From assembly GCA_040392005.1 (NCBI GenBank), contig JBEBWT010000009.1:1-64000 (forward strand): a stretch of 64,000 bases of DNA. Direction: 5' to 3'. Position 1 is the first letter of the stretch; each line of letters opens with the position of its first letter. Made by a program: the position numbers and the translations under genes. The notes beneath the pieces were generated by a model. The model had not been told where the DNA came from and made no database searches. It saw only the letters and a program-made list of their open reading frames with translations. This document shows, piece after piece, positions 1 to 8,433 of this stretch. This DNA is from DASRQK01 sp040392005. Lineage in GTDB: Bacteria > Bacteroidota > Bacteroidia > Sphingobacteriales > Sphingobacteriaceae.

Positions 1-98
1 CCATCTGGATGGCTATCGGTATCGGTCTGTATTTTGCCTATGGCAAGAAGCACAGCAAGATCCGTAAGGCAATGGAAGCTAAGAACCGAGTGGAATAA
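1..98 (+). CDS. C-terminus of an APC-family amino acid permease (partial)
   Basis: Only the last 31 codons lie in the window; the frame runs in from the left edge and stops with TAA at 96-98. The peptide ends a membrane helix (WMAIGIGLYFAYG) followed by KKHSK and a charged tail. A hydrophobic helix ending in a Tyr/Phe-Tyr-Gly turn and a His-Ser pair is the usual end of cationic amino acid transporters of the APC superfamily. The family call rests on this short tail alone; the substrate cannot be told. Confidence 0.55.
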   Translation, partial: IWMAIGIGLYFAYGKKHSKIRKAMEAKNRVE

Positions 99-120
99 AA
101 TAGCAATAGTGCAATTTCCC

Positions 121-170
121 TAAAACAACAATTCCGCAAATTCTATCCGATTTGCGGAATTGTTGTTTTA
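121..170. terminator. Bidirectional rho-independent terminator
   Basis: A perfect 20-bp inverted repeat (121-140 against 151-170) encloses a 10-base loop. The stem begins with TAAAA and ends with TTTTA, so both strands get an A/U-rich foot. It sits between the permease tail (rightward) and ddl (leftward, ending at 255) and can stop both. Confidence 0.85.
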
Positions 171-254
171 AGACCAGGCCTATTTTATGTTCGTGTTTTG
201 CGAATATGTTTATGTTTTGCAAAAACACTACTTCCTCAGAAAACCGGTTTCGGA

Positions 255-1265
255 TTATTTCCGGGAAGCCAGCGCCACCTCGATCAGCTCCCCGTAAAAA
301 TCAGTCTCCGTCATGCCTGCGGCACGCACCTGCTGGGGAATGAAGCTCTGGGCCGTTTGGCCGGGAACGGTATTGATCTCGATAAAGAAAAAGTGATCGG
401 TTTCCGACTCAATGAAAAAGTCCACCCGCACCATGCCTTTACAATTCAGACGGGTATAAATTTCCTGGACTAGCCGGACGACCCGCTGCCGCTGTTCAGC
501 ATTCAGGTCTGCAGGCGTGATTTCCTGGGTCAGGCCAGGGGTGTATTTGGCCTCATAATCAAAAAATTCACGGCTGGTGACCACCTCGGAGGTCGGTAGC
601 ACCAATAAGCTGCCGTCCAGGCGCCTAAAGATACCGACTGAAAATTCCCGGCCTTTGACAAATTCTTCCACAATCACCTGCCTCCCGGTATTTGCCGCCT
701 CAAAAGCCAGATCCAGCGCTGCCTGCAATCCTTCCGGATCGGTCACTTTGGACATTCCTATACTGCTCCCCCCTGCATTGGGTTTGACAAAATAGGGCAG
801 GGAAAGTGCCGCCTGAACCATTTCCGCTCCCCGGGGCCTGTGCACTTCAAACAATTGGACCGATCGGGCCATGTGCAGGTCCGGAATACCCTGCAATACG
901 GCTTTGGTATAAGCCTTGTTCATGGTCATAGATGCAGTCAGGGCGTCGCAGGAGGTGTAGGGTACACCCACCATGTCCAGGTATCCCTGCAAGCGTCCAT
1001 CCTCACCCGGGCTGCCGTGCAGCATAACAAAAGCAAGATCAAACCGGACGGTCCGGTCGGGCAGTACCAGTGAGAAATCATTCTTATCAATCACATAGTG
1101 CGTTCCGTCATCCGATGGATGGTACCACTCCCCCACCGAAATCACGATTTTATAGATCTCGTAACGGTTGTGATCCAGTTGGGAATAAACGAAATCCGCA
1201 CTTTTGAACGAAATTTCAGATTCATCGGTATAACCACCGGTAATTAATGCTATTTTTGCTTTCAT
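255..1265 (-). CDS. ddl: D-alanine--D-alanine ligase
   Basis: ATP-dependent ligase joining two D-alanines for the peptidoglycan stem peptide, cytoplasmic. The protein of 336 aa starts MKAKIALITGG (N-terminal D-Ala ligase fold, residues 1-110). The ATP-grasp domain follows: YFVKPNAGGSSIGMSKV is the ATP-binding loop, VEEFVKGREFSVGIF a central strand, and MVRVDFFI plus FIEINTVPG the Mg-binding end with the usual Glu and Asn. Start 1265 is chosen over an in-frame upstream codon at 1283 because only 1265 gives the conserved N-terminus. A TAtaTTTG box (1294-1301, minus) lies upstream. The divergent neighbour is a PASTA-domain protein, a pairing that fits cell-wall synthesis. Confidence 0.95.
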   Translation of the reverse strand: MKAKIALITGGYTDESEISFKSADFVYSQLDHNRYEIYKIVISVGEWYHPSDDGTHYVIDKNDFSLVLPDRTVRFDLAFVMLHGSPGEDGRLQGYLDMVGVPYTSCDALTASMTMNKAYTKAVLQGIPDLHMARSVQLFEVHRPRGAEMVQAALSLPYFVKPNAGGSSIGMSKVTDPEGLQAALDLAFEAANTGRQVIVEEFVKGREFSVGIFRRLDGSLLVLPTSEVVTSREFFDYEAKYTPGLTQEITPADLNAEQRQRVVRLVQEIYTRLNCKGMVRVDFFIESETDHFFFIEINTVPGQTAQSFIPQQVRAAGMTETDFYGELIEVALASRK

Positions 1266-1293
1266 ATATTTATTTAAGACCAACTTGGGATAG

Positions 1294-1301
1294 CAAATAT
1301 A
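1294..1301 (-). promoter_or_regulatory. Bacteroidota -7 box for ddl
   Basis: The minus strand reads TATATTTG, matching TAnnTTTG, 28 bases upstream of the ddl start. No clear TTTG -33 element is seen at the usual 19-20 base distance, so this is a single-box call. Confidence 0.5.
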
Positions 1302-1315
1302 ACGATTGGATGATT

Positions 1316-2071
1316 ATGAAAAAATTCCTGGCATATTTACGGACAAATACATTCAGACGAAACCTGATTGCAGCACTGATCAGTTTAGGCGCACTTGTTC
1401 TCATTGTGTTTTTCAGTCTGCGGTTTTATACCCGGCACAATCAGACGATTCCGGTTCCGGAATTGAAGGGGTTGGTGATTGAAGATGCTGTCCGCATACT
1501 AAAAGCCCAGTCTTTTGATTATGAATTGGATTCGGTCTATCAGGTGGATGCACAGCCGGGACTGGTGATCGATCAGGATCCCGAAGCACAGACGGCGGTC
1601 AAGAAAAACCGCACGCTCTATCTGACCATCATCACCCGCTCGGCACCCGAAGTCGCTTTCCCTGATCTGATCGAAAAAACACTGATCGAATCCAGAGCCA
1701 TTCTCAATAGTTACGGGCTGAAACTGGGCGATACCATTTACCGGGCCGATATTGCCCGCGATGTGGTGCTGGACGTACTGTTTGGCGGTCAGCCCATGCA
1801 GGTCGGCCGGATGATCCCCAAAGGGTCCACCATTGATCTGGTACTTGGAAACGGACGGGGGGGCAACCAGGTGGAAGTACCGGATCTGACCGGGCTGACC
1901 CTGATGGAAGTGCGTTTTGCCCTCCAGGGATCCTCACTCAATCTGGGCAACATCCGCTATCAGGGGCTCGTGACGGACAGTTTGTCGGCAAAAGTAGTGG
2001 GACAATCCCCTGTTGCCGGCCCGGCGCTGATCAGTACCGGCACACCCATTGATATTTATTTGTCCAATTAG
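1316..2071 (+). CDS. PASTA-domain membrane protein
   Basis: A 251-aa protein with a short cytoplasmic N-terminus, one membrane helix (about residues 20-38, LIAALISLGALVLIVFFSL) and three extracytoplasmic PASTA repeats (about 47-108, 112-180, 184-251). Each repeat begins with a V/F-P-[ED]-L signature (VPELKG, FPDLIE, VPDLTG). PASTA repeats bind muropeptides or serve as spacers in wall-synthesis proteins; no kinase or transpeptidase domain is attached here. ATG at 1310 is an alternative start. It lies head to head with ddl and 23 bases before mltG, so a role in peptidoglycan synthesis is likely but its exact job is not known to me. Confidence 0.85.
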   Translation: MKKFLAYLRTNTFRRNLIAALISLGALVLIVFFSLRFYTRHNQTIPVPELKGLVIEDAVRILKAQSFDYELDSVYQVDAQPGLVIDQDPEAQTAVKKNRTLYLTIITRSAPEVAFPDLIEKTLIESRAILNSYGLKLGDTIYRADIARDVVLDVLFGGQPMQVGRMIPKGSTIDLVLGNGRGGNQVEVPDLTGLTLMEVRFALQGSSLNLGNIRYQGLVTDSLSAKVVGQSPVAGPALISTGTPIDIYLSN

Positions 2072-2094
2072 GCCCGGAAAACCAGGAAAGAAAT

Positions 2095-3147
2095 ATGGTG
2101 AATAAAAGTGTAAAAAGAAGATTTCCGATCCGTGCCATCCTGCTGATCCTGGCCCTCTGTGCTGCGGTTGGAGGATATTTCGCATTCCGGTTTTATACGG
2201 CTTTTTTCAGTGGGAATGTAACCGGCAGGGAGACCTATCTCTATGTACATACCGGCTGGACATTTCAGGATGTATTGGACGAAGTCAATAAAAAGGGAAT
2301 AGTCGAAAATAATAAAACTTTTCGCTGGGCAGCCGAACAAATGGATTATCCAAACAGGGTAAAAGCAGGAAAATTCCGGCTGGAGCCGGGCATGAACAAC
2401 CGGACCCTTATCAATAAGCTTGGGGGCGGGTTGCAGGAGCCAGTCCGCATCCGTTTCGAGCATGTGCGTCTGAAAGAAGATTTTGCAGGTTTGGTCGCCT
2501 CCCAACTGGAGGCAGATTCCGCAGCGATTTCCCTCCTGTTGAACGACGAAACGGTGGCCGCGCAGCATGGTTTTACGGCGGAGAATTTTTTCACCCTCTT
2601 CATTCCCAATACCTATGAATTCTACTGGAATACCTCCGCAGATCAGTTTGTAGAGCGTATGTCCAGAGAATATAATCGTTTTTGGAACGAAGAAAGACTG
2701 GAGAAGGCAAAAAAACTGGAAATGACACCGCAGGAAGTCAGCATTCTGGCTTCCGTGGTCAAGGGTGAGGCCCTGCATGTCAGTGAAATGCCTACCATCG
2801 CAGGTCTCTACATCAACAGATTACGGAAGGGAATGCGTTTGCAGGCGGATCCCACTGTGATCTTTGCAAATCAGGATTTCAGCATCCGGAGGGTACTGTA
2901 TGTACATCTGACAAAGGATTCGCCCTACAACACTTACCTGTACGGGGGGCTGCCACCGGGGCCGATCACCCTGCCGAGTATTGCCGCCATTGATGCGGTC
3001 CTGAATTATCAACAGCACAATTATATATATATGTGTGCCAAAGAAGATTTCTCGGGCTATCACAGTTTTGCTGTCACCCAGGCCGAACACAATCGCAATG
3101 CCCGGCGTTTTCAGCGGGCACTGAATGAACGTAACATCAAGAGATAA
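2095..3147 (+). CDS. mltG: Endolytic murein transglycosylase MltG
   Basis: Membrane-anchored lytic transglycosylase that cuts nascent glycan strands and sets their length. The 350-aa protein has an N-terminal anchor helix (about 14-35), a LysM-like region (YVHTGWTFQDVLDEV, about 45-110) and the YceG/MltG catalytic domain (about 120-345). Signature stretches are IAGLYINRLRKGMRLQADPT and YNTYLYGGLPPGPI. The catalytic Glu region reads ASVVKGEA where most relatives have an EKET-like sequence; one Glu is kept. It follows the PASTA gene and overlaps the next gene by one base (TAATG), so it is part of an envelope operon. Confidence 0.93.
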   Translation: MVNKSVKRRFPIRAILLILALCAAVGGYFAFRFYTAFFSGNVTGRETYLYVHTGWTFQDVLDEVNKKGIVENNKTFRWAAEQMDYPNRVKAGKFRLEPGMNNRTLINKLGGGLQEPVRIRFEHVRLKEDFAGLVASQLEADSAAISLLLNDETVAAQHGFTAENFFTLFIPNTYEFYWNTSADQFVERMSREYNRFWNEERLEKAKKLEMTPQEVSILASVVKGEALHVSEMPTIAGLYINRLRKGMRLQADPTVIFANQDFSIRRVLYVHLTKDSPYNTYLYGGLPPGPITLPSIAAIDAVLNYQQHNYIYMCAKEDFSGYHSFAVTQAEHNRNARRFQRALNERNIKR

Positions 3148-3557
3148 TGTTTAGTTTTGAAACAAAAATAAGGGTTCGTTATGCAGAAACAGACCAGATG
3201 GGGTATGTTTATTATGGCAATTATGCCACTTATTATGAAGTGGCCCGGGTCGAAATGCTGAGAAGCCTCGGCACGTCCTACAAACACATGGAAGACAGTG
3301 GGATTATGATGCCGGTAACCGATCTTTCCGTCAAATATCACAAACCGATCCGCTATGATGAAGAGATCACCATCCGGATACAGATCCGGGAATTGCCTGC
3401 CGTGCGGATCCGCTTTTATTATGAGCTGTTCGATGAAAGCGGCAGCCTGGCCAATTCAGGCGAAACCACCCTGGTCTTTGTAGATATGCAACGCAACCGG
3501 CCCTGCAAAGCTCCAGCGGATTTTATCCAATCCCTGTCCCCTTTTTTCGAAAAATAA
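3147..3557 (+). CDS. Hotdog-fold acyl-CoA thioesterase (YbgC / 4-hydroxybenzoyl-CoA type)
   Basis: A 136-aa single hotdog domain. The N-terminal RVRYAETDQMGYVYYGNY matches the signature around the catalytic Asp of YbgC-type thioesterases, followed by the central helix ARVEMLRSLG. Family members hydrolyse short or aromatic acyl-CoAs in the cytoplasm; the substrate here is unknown. The start codon shares one base with the mltG stop, so translation is probably coupled. Length is normal for the family. Confidence 0.88.
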   Translation: MFSFETKIRVRYAETDQMGYVYYGNYATYYEVARVEMLRSLGTSYKHMEDSGIMMPVTDLSVKYHKPIRYDEEITIRIQIRELPAVRIRFYYELFDESGSLANSGETTLVFVDMQRNRPCKAPADFIQSLSPFFEK

Positions 3558-3570
3558 TTGAACGATCCAA

Positions 3571-4554
3571 ATGACGTGGTTACACCGGCAATTAAGTAAA
3601 TTCAAGTTCTATCAACTATTCATTGAATGGACAAAAATGATTGTCCTGCCCGGTTTCGGTTCCCTGCCTTTATATACGGTTGCCACCTTTTTCTTTCAGG
3701 AGATCGCCAGGGAATCCATTGTCAATAAGGCTTCTTCCCTTGCCTACAATTTTATGCTGGCCATTTTTCCGGGGATTATCTTTCTTTTTACCCTGATTCC
3801 CTACATTCCGATCGAAAATTTCCAGGAGCAATTACTGGATTTCATGGAGGTCGTCATGCCGGACAATGCCTTCCTGACAGTGGAATCGACCCTGCTGGAT
3901 ATTGTCAAAAATCAAAACAGTAGTTTGCTGTCCATCGGTTTTATTCTGGCCACGTTTTTTTCGACCAACGGAATGAGTGCCCTCATGCTATCTTTCAATA
4001 AGTCTTCGCTGATTCTCGAATCCAGGAGCTGGGGCAGGCAACGGTTGGTAGCGATCGGGCTGACACTACTGCTGGTGCTGGCACTGACAGTCGGAATGAT
4101 TGTATTTACCATTGCCGGATACATCCTTTCCTATCTGAAAGATACATTTGATGTACATGCCTCCTTTTGGAATTTTCTGATTTCCAGTGCGCGCTGGGTG
4201 ATCCTGTTCGGGATTTATTTTTTTACCGTCAGCACGTTGTACAAATTCGGGCCGGCATCCACCAAAACGTGGAAATTTTTCAGTCCGGGAGCTACCCTGG
4301 CCACCATACTGGCAATCCTCACCCTATCCGCTTTTGCATATTATATCAATAATTTTGGTGCATATAATAAATTGTACGGTTCCATCGGTACCCTGATCGT
4401 CATTATGATCTGGCTATACCTAAACTCATTGATTTTACTGGTGGGTTTTGAGTTGAATGCCAGCATTGCGCTCTCCAAACAGAGTATCAAGATCGTCCGG
4501 CCACGAAAATTTAACGTATTCAAACATGAAGCAACAAACGAACCAGGCCCGTAG
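3571..4554 (+). CDS. YihY/BrkB-family inner-membrane protein
   Basis: A 327-aa polytopic protein with about six membrane helices. Family hallmarks are the early KASSLAYNFMLAIFPGIIFLF stretch (Ser-Leu-Ala-Tyr, then a helix), the central TNGMSALMLSFNKS segment, and the C-terminal YGSIGTLIVIMIWLYLNSLILLVGFELNA, typical of YihY/RNase BN-like proteins. These are not nucleases despite the old name; their function is poorly known. It lies 13 bases after the thioesterase and overlaps the next gene by 29 bases. The C-terminal tail (KQSIKIVRPRKF) is basic. Confidence 0.88.
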   Translation: MTWLHRQLSKFKFYQLFIEWTKMIVLPGFGSLPLYTVATFFFQEIARESIVNKASSLAYNFMLAIFPGIIFLFTLIPYIPIENFQEQLLDFMEVVMPDNAFLTVESTLLDIVKNQNSSLLSIGFILATFFSTNGMSALMLSFNKSSLILESRSWGRQRLVAIGLTLLLVLALTVGMIVFTIAGYILSYLKDTFDVHASFWNFLISSARWVILFGIYFFTVSTLYKFGPASTKTWKFFSPGATLATILAILTLSAFAYYINNFGAYNKLYGSIGTLIVIMIWLYLNSLILLVGFELNASIALSKQSIKIVRPRKFNVFKHEATNEPGP

Positions 4555-6709
4555 TCCGATTTTCAAAAATCGTTCTGTGCTATTCAGGAATTTACTCCTC
4601 ATCGGCGTAATTGGTCTGTTTTTATACATTATTATTGTCTCTTTTATTCAACATCGCCAATACCGGCAAATTGAGAATAAATTACACAATACTTATGAAC
4701 GACCTATCTCTGATGCGATAGCCGATACGGAATATCTTTATAAATTATTCGGAGAGACCGATATGGTCTTTCGGATGTTTACCCTGGAATTTGATCACGA
4801 TTCTTATCTGTTATACAGGAGTAAACTGGACAGTATAGGCCTGTTTATCGATTCATTGGCCACCTTATCTGTCGGTGACACGTCCCTCTTATCCGGAGCA
4901 GGGAGCGGTTTTGATCTGCGGAATAAATATGCCCGGGAATTTGCCGTACTGCGTAAAACACTGGATGAATTGATTTTAAATAACGAAAGTGAAGATAATC
5001 CAATTGTATCCGTCCGTGAAACGGGGAGCAGAAGACAAACGGTCAATACAGATACATTGCTCAGCAGGCAGGCACACAGTACCGGTGTCCAGGAAGCCAC
5101 CGACACGGTTGTCCGGAAGCGGGAAAGTTTGTTCAGACGGATTTTCCAGGCAAAAAACGACACCATTGTGATCAACAATGAGCGGAGGAACCAACTGGAA
5201 ACGGAGCGGATGGAAATTACCCGGGGGGATGCGGGTGACCAGATCCGGCAGACATCCGTTGCGGGCGCGGGAAATATCCAGGCCATCCAATCAACCTTCA
5301 GAAAATTGCAGGAAAAAGAAAAACAACTGATATTGACAAATTATGAGTTGCTTGACCAATTGAAAAGTGGTATCGATGAATTGAGATTATTGGAATTGGC
5401 CAGTATCAGGGAGGCAGAGTCAGCGGATTTCAACAGATACCAGGCAAATTTCAAGGTGTTTCGCACTCAACTGATATTTGCCCTGACCTTGTTGGCCGTT
5501 CTGATCGTGCTGCTGGTCTTTTACCAGCGGCGTGCCAGCAAATGGGAGCAGCAATTGGTGGATGAGGTGGACTATTCAAACCAATTGGCCCGGGAAAAAA
5601 CCCATGTATTGACCAAAGTCACCCATGAGATCCGGACTCCGTTGAATGCATTGCTCAATATTGCGGATATTTTGAAACAACAGGATGGCCATCCGATTGA
5701 TCAGGAGCAGTTGGACCTGACAAAATCTGCGTATTATAATATCAGTATGATCAACAGTACCATCACTGATATTCTGAGTATCAGCAAACTGGAAGAAAGT
5801 GAGGATGGGGGGCAGTCGATCAGTCCGGAGTTCTTTTCTCCAACCGAAATCGTCGAGCAGATTATTTCCCTCCATAAAAATCAATCTGCTTTGAAACAAC
5901 AGGAGTTGATCTCGAAGAGCACACTTGATCCCCGGCTGTATGTATTCAGTGATCGCTACAAAGTAGGACAGGTCCTGTCAAACCTGATCAGTAATGCCAT
6001 CAAATATAGCGATCAGGGAGGAAAAATTACCGTCACCACTTCCATTTCCAAAGAAAGGAACCAGGAAGTCCTGCGGATCGAAGTGCAGGATACGGGCATC
6101 GGGATGAAAGAGGACCAGCTCAACCAGGTTTTCAGGAAGTATTATACCGCCAATCCAACCAAAGGTTTCGGACTGGGTTTGTACCTGGCAAAAAGATCCG
6201 TCGAAGAATTGGGAGGTACGATTGGTGTAAAAAGTAAATTGGGAGAAGGTTCTTCATTTCATTTTACGGTACCGATTTCCAAAACCGAATTGAAAACATC
6301 GGCGGGGTCAGGTAACCTGAGTATGGAATCATTGACCCTGCCCGGGGAGCTCAGGGTCCTGGTCGTTGAAGACAATCCGATCAACATGCTTTACATGAAG
6401 AAAATCCTGAAAAAAGGAAATTTGGACGTACACGAGGCGATGAATGTGCGATCGGCCAAGGATATCCTGTCCAAAGAACCTATTGATCTGGTAATTACCG
6501 ATATCCATCTGCCCGACAGTAGTGGCTGGGATTTATTGCGGCACATCCGTTCAACAGATACAATTGATCACATTAAGGTATATTCCTCAACGGCCAGTCT
6601 GGACAGCCATACCAGTGATGGAACTGTTTCTTTCGATGGACAGCTCAACAAACCCTTTACGGAGAAAGACCTGGCACGTTTGATCCAGGGTTATATCAAT
6701 TTGCAATAA
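4526..6709 (+). CDS. Hybrid sensor histidine kinase / response regulator
   Basis: A 727-aa membrane sensor. Helix 1 is near residues 21-40 and helix 2 near 335-355, so about 290 residues are outside the cytoplasm; this region resembles no domain I recognise and is predicted largely helical. Cytoplasmic parts: HisKA with phospho-acceptor His in THEIRTPLN, HATPase with NLISNAIKYS (N box), DTGIGM (G1) and GFGLGLYLAKR (G2), then a C-terminal receiver with LVVEDNPIN, phospho-acceptor Asp in LVITDIHLPD and Lys in LNKPF. The start at 4526 lies inside the 3' end of the YihY gene; an upstream in-frame start at 4457 would overlap it by 98 bases and adds a poor N-terminus. Confidence 0.88.
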   Translation: MKQQTNQARSPIFKNRSVLFRNLLLIGVIGLFLYIIIVSFIQHRQYRQIENKLHNTYERPISDAIADTEYLYKLFGETDMVFRMFTLEFDHDSYLLYRSKLDSIGLFIDSLATLSVGDTSLLSGAGSGFDLRNKYAREFAVLRKTLDELILNNESEDNPIVSVRETGSRRQTVNTDTLLSRQAHSTGVQEATDTVVRKRESLFRRIFQAKNDTIVINNERRNQLETERMEITRGDAGDQIRQTSVAGAGNIQAIQSTFRKLQEKEKQLILTNYELLDQLKSGIDELRLLELASIREAESADFNRYQANFKVFRTQLIFALTLLAVLIVLLVFYQRRASKWEQQLVDEVDYSNQLAREKTHVLTKVTHEIRTPLNALLNIADILKQQDGHPIDQEQLDLTKSAYYNISMINSTITDILSISKLEESEDGGQSISPEFFSPTEIVEQIISLHKNQSALKQQELISKSTLDPRLYVFSDRYKVGQVLSNLISNAIKYSDQGGKITVTTSISKERNQEVLRIEVQDTGIGMKEDQLNQVFRKYYTANPTKGFGLGLYLAKRSVEELGGTIGVKSKLGEGSSFHFTVPISKTELKTSAGSGNLSMESLTLPGELRVLVVEDNPINMLYMKKILKKGNLDVHEAMNVRSAKDILSKEPIDLVITDIHLPDSSGWDLLRHIRSTDTIDHIKVYSSTASLDSHTSDGTVSFDGQLNKPFTEKDLARLIQGYINLQ

Positions 6710-6772
6710 TCGGTTTCAGGGAATCCGAATATTTCCGGAAATCTTCGGATTTGAATTTTCGGTAAAAACTCA

Positions 6773-6803
6773 AATCCCCAAATTCGCATGAATTCGGGGA
6801 AAT
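6773..6803 (+). terminator. Hairpin after the hybrid kinase gene
   Basis: An imperfect inverted repeat (AATCCCC...AATTC, loop GCAT, GAATT...GGGGAAATT) 64 bases after the kinase stop. It has no clean U-run, so termination is only suggested by position. A smaller repeat (ATCCGA/TCGGAT) lies just before it. Confidence 0.35.
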
Positions 6804-6833
6804 TGTGAAACTTGAAAAAATGTATGAATGAAA

Positions 6834-6866
6834 AAACCCCCTGCGATAATATATCACAGGAGGTTT
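6834..6866 (-). terminator. Rho-independent terminator of rplU-rpmA
   Basis: Read leftward, a 14-bp stem with two G-U pairs and a 5-base loop, followed by six T. It begins 26 bases past the rpmA stop. Confidence 0.85.
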
Positions 6867-6892
6867 CATTTTGCCTATAAACCTTGCCCTAC

Positions 6893-7168
6893 TTACTGGG
6901 CTACCTGAACTTCCTCTACCGGAAGGACTGAAACGTAGGATTTGTTATTGGCTTTCTTGCGGAAAACCACTTTCCCATCGATCAGGGCAAACAGGGTATG
7001 GTCTTTACCGATCCCAACATTCAGGTCAGGGTGGTGTTGTGTACCACGCTGACGCACGATGATATTACCTGCAATCGCATTTTGTCCGCCAAAAATCTTA
7101 ACGCCCAAACGTTTGCTATGTGACTCGCGGCCGTTCTTGGAACTACCCGCACCTTTTTTATGTGCCAT
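6893..7168 (-). CDS. rpmA: 50S ribosomal protein L27
   Basis: A 91-aa protein starting MAHKKGAGSSKNGRESHSKR, with the conserved LGVKIFGGQ, AGNIIVRQRGT and VGIGKDHTLFAL blocks of bL27. The N-terminal tail reaches the peptidyl transferase centre. There is no Firmicutes-type cleavable leader. Located 36 bases after rplU, the usual rplU-rpmA pair. Confidence 0.98.
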   Translation of the reverse strand: MAHKKGAGSSKNGRESHSKRLGVKIFGGQNAIAGNIIVRQRGTQHHPDLNVGIGKDHTLFALIDGKVVFRKKANNKSYVSVLPVEEVQVAQ

Positions 7169-7204
7169 ATTCTTGTATTTTAATAATTAATACCCGGAAT
7201 CCGA

Positions 7205-7516
7205 TTATAATGAAATTCCTGTAATTTCAATCTTTGAAAACTGCTGTCTGTGTCCGTTTTTCTTCTTGTATCCTTTACGGCGTTTCTTTTTGAAGACAAT
7301 CACTTTGTCTCCTTTCAAATGTGACAGGATCTTAGCAGAAACTTTGGCTCCGGCTACCGTAGGAGTACCCACGGAAAATTTGCCGCCCTCTTCGGCCAAC
7401 AATACATTGTCAAATTCAATACTAGCGCCTTCTTCTCCCTGCAAGCGATGTACAAAGAGTTTTTGGTCTTTTGCAACTTTGAATTGCTGTCCGGCTATAT
7501 TTACTATTGCGTACAT
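7205..7516 (-). CDS. rplU: 50S ribosomal protein L21
   Basis: A 103-aa bL21 beginning MYAIVNIAGQQFKVAKDQ, with the family end block KRRKGYKKKNGHRQQFSKIEI. Binds 23S rRNA. First gene of rplU-rpmA, expressed from a well-matched promoter at 7557-7587. Confidence 0.98.
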   Translation of the reverse strand: MYAIVNIAGQQFKVAKDQKLFVHRLQGEEGASIEFDNVLLAEEGGKFSVGTPTVAGAKVSAKILSHLKGDKVIVFKKKRRKGYKKKNGHRQQFSKIEITGISL

Positions 7517-7556
7517 TGTTAATTAATTATTTGAATAAATTTTTCTAAACGAAGTG

Positions 7557-7587
7557 CAAAGATAAGGCGAAATATGATAATATCAAA
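7557..7587 (-). promoter_or_regulatory. Promoter of rplU-rpmA (TTTG-N19-TAtcTTTG)
   Basis: On the minus strand a TTTG -33 element (7584-7587) is followed after exactly 19 bases by TATCTTTG (7557-7564), the Bacteroidota housekeeping sigma consensus. It lies 40 bases before the rplU start. Confidence 0.85.
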
Positions 7588-7601
7588 ATGTTTTTTGAAG
7601 T

Positions 7602-7669
7602 TTGCAGGTAAATGAAACAGACGCTGTACCTCGCAGGCTCGCTATGGCGCCAGTTTCATTTACCTGCAA
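7602..7669. repeat. 17-bp inverted repeat with 34-base GC-rich loop
   Basis: Arms 7602-7618 and 7653-7669 are perfect inverted copies (TTGCAGGTAAATGAAAC and its complement). The loop between them is GC-rich and contains CTGTACCTCGC. It lies upstream of both divergent ribosomal promoters, outside the likely transcripts, so it is not an ordinary terminator. Possible dispersed repeat element. Confidence 0.7.
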
Positions 7670-7720
7670 GCCCAAAAGCAAAATATTTTTCAATTCCGGT
7701 TGATGGGTATTAAAAAACAA

Positions 7721-7751
7721 TTTGAAAATTGAGAATTACTTCCTACCTTTG
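7721..7751 (+). promoter_or_regulatory. Promoter of rpsF-rpsR-rplI (TTTG-N19-TAccTTTG)
   Basis: TTTG (7721-7724), 19 bases, then TACCTTTG (7744-7751). Same geometry as the divergent rplU promoter. The rpsF start is 34 bases downstream. Confidence 0.87.
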
Positions 7752-7785
7752 CATCCCAAAGTAAAAATTAATTATCAAACAAAGT

Positions 7786-8157
7786 ATGCAACAGTACGAA
7801 AGCGTTATCATTCTGACCCCGTTGCTTTCTGAGGATGCTGCGAAGGAGGTTATTACCAAATTCAAAGATATCCTGACCGAAGGCGGAGCCGAAATTGTCC
7901 ACGAAGACAATTGGGGTCTGAGAAAATTAGCGTATCCGATCCAGAAGAAATCGACCGGATACTATCACCTAACTGAATACAGGGCTCCGGGTGAATTGAT
8001 CAGTAAACTGGAAGTCCAATACAAGCGTGATGAGCGGATAATGCGATTCCTGACCGTTTCCCTTGATAAGCATGCGATTGCTTACAGTGAGAAAAAACGC
8101 AGTGGAGCTTTCAATAAAAAGAAAGAAGAACCTAAAACCGAGGAGGTAGCAGACTAA
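7786..8157 (+). CDS. rpsF: 30S ribosomal protein S6
   Basis: A 123-aa bS6: YESVIILTPLLSEDA at the N-terminus, the GGAEIVHEDNWGLRKLAYPI core strand and ERIMRFLTVSLDKHA, then an acidic/basic tail ending KKEEPKTEEVAD. Binds S18 on the 30S platform. The stop shares one base with the rpsR start. Confidence 0.97.
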   Translation: MQQYESVIILTPLLSEDAAKEVITKFKDILTEGGAEIVHEDNWGLRKLAYPIQKKSTGYYHLTEYRAPGELISKLEVQYKRDERIMRFLTVSLDKHAIAYSEKKRSGAFNKKKEEPKTEEVAD

Positions 8158-8420
8158 TGGCAAAGGATCAGATTCAATACGTGACTGCCCCTAAAGTAGA
8201 GGACACCCGTAAGAAGTATTGTCGTTTCAAGAAGAACGGCATCAAATACATTGATTACAAGGATGAAAAATTCTTGTTGAAGTTTATTAATGAACAAGGA
8301 AAGATCTTGCCCCGCCGGCTGACCGGTACTTCTCTGAAGTTTCAGCGGAAGATCGCACAAGCTGTAAAACGTGCTCGTCACATTGGTTTGTTGCCTTATG
8401 TAGCTGATTCATTAAAATAA
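8157..8420 (+). CDS. rpsR: 30S ribosomal protein S18
   Basis: An 87-aa bS18 with KKYCRFKKNGIKYIDYKD, the LLKFINEQGKILPRRLTGTS block and the basic helix KFQRKIAQAVKRARHIGLLP. Partner of S6, and translationally coupled to it through a TAATG overlap. Confidence 0.97.
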   Translation: MAKDQIQYVTAPKVEDTRKKYCRFKKNGIKYIDYKDEKFLLKFINEQGKILPRRLTGTSLKFQRKIAQAVKRARHIGLLPYVADSLK

Positions 8421-8433
8421 GGAGGGACAAGAC

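Noticed and set aside
7602..7669. The 17-bp inverted repeat as a terminator
   Set aside because: It lies upstream of both divergent promoters, has a long loop and no U-run.
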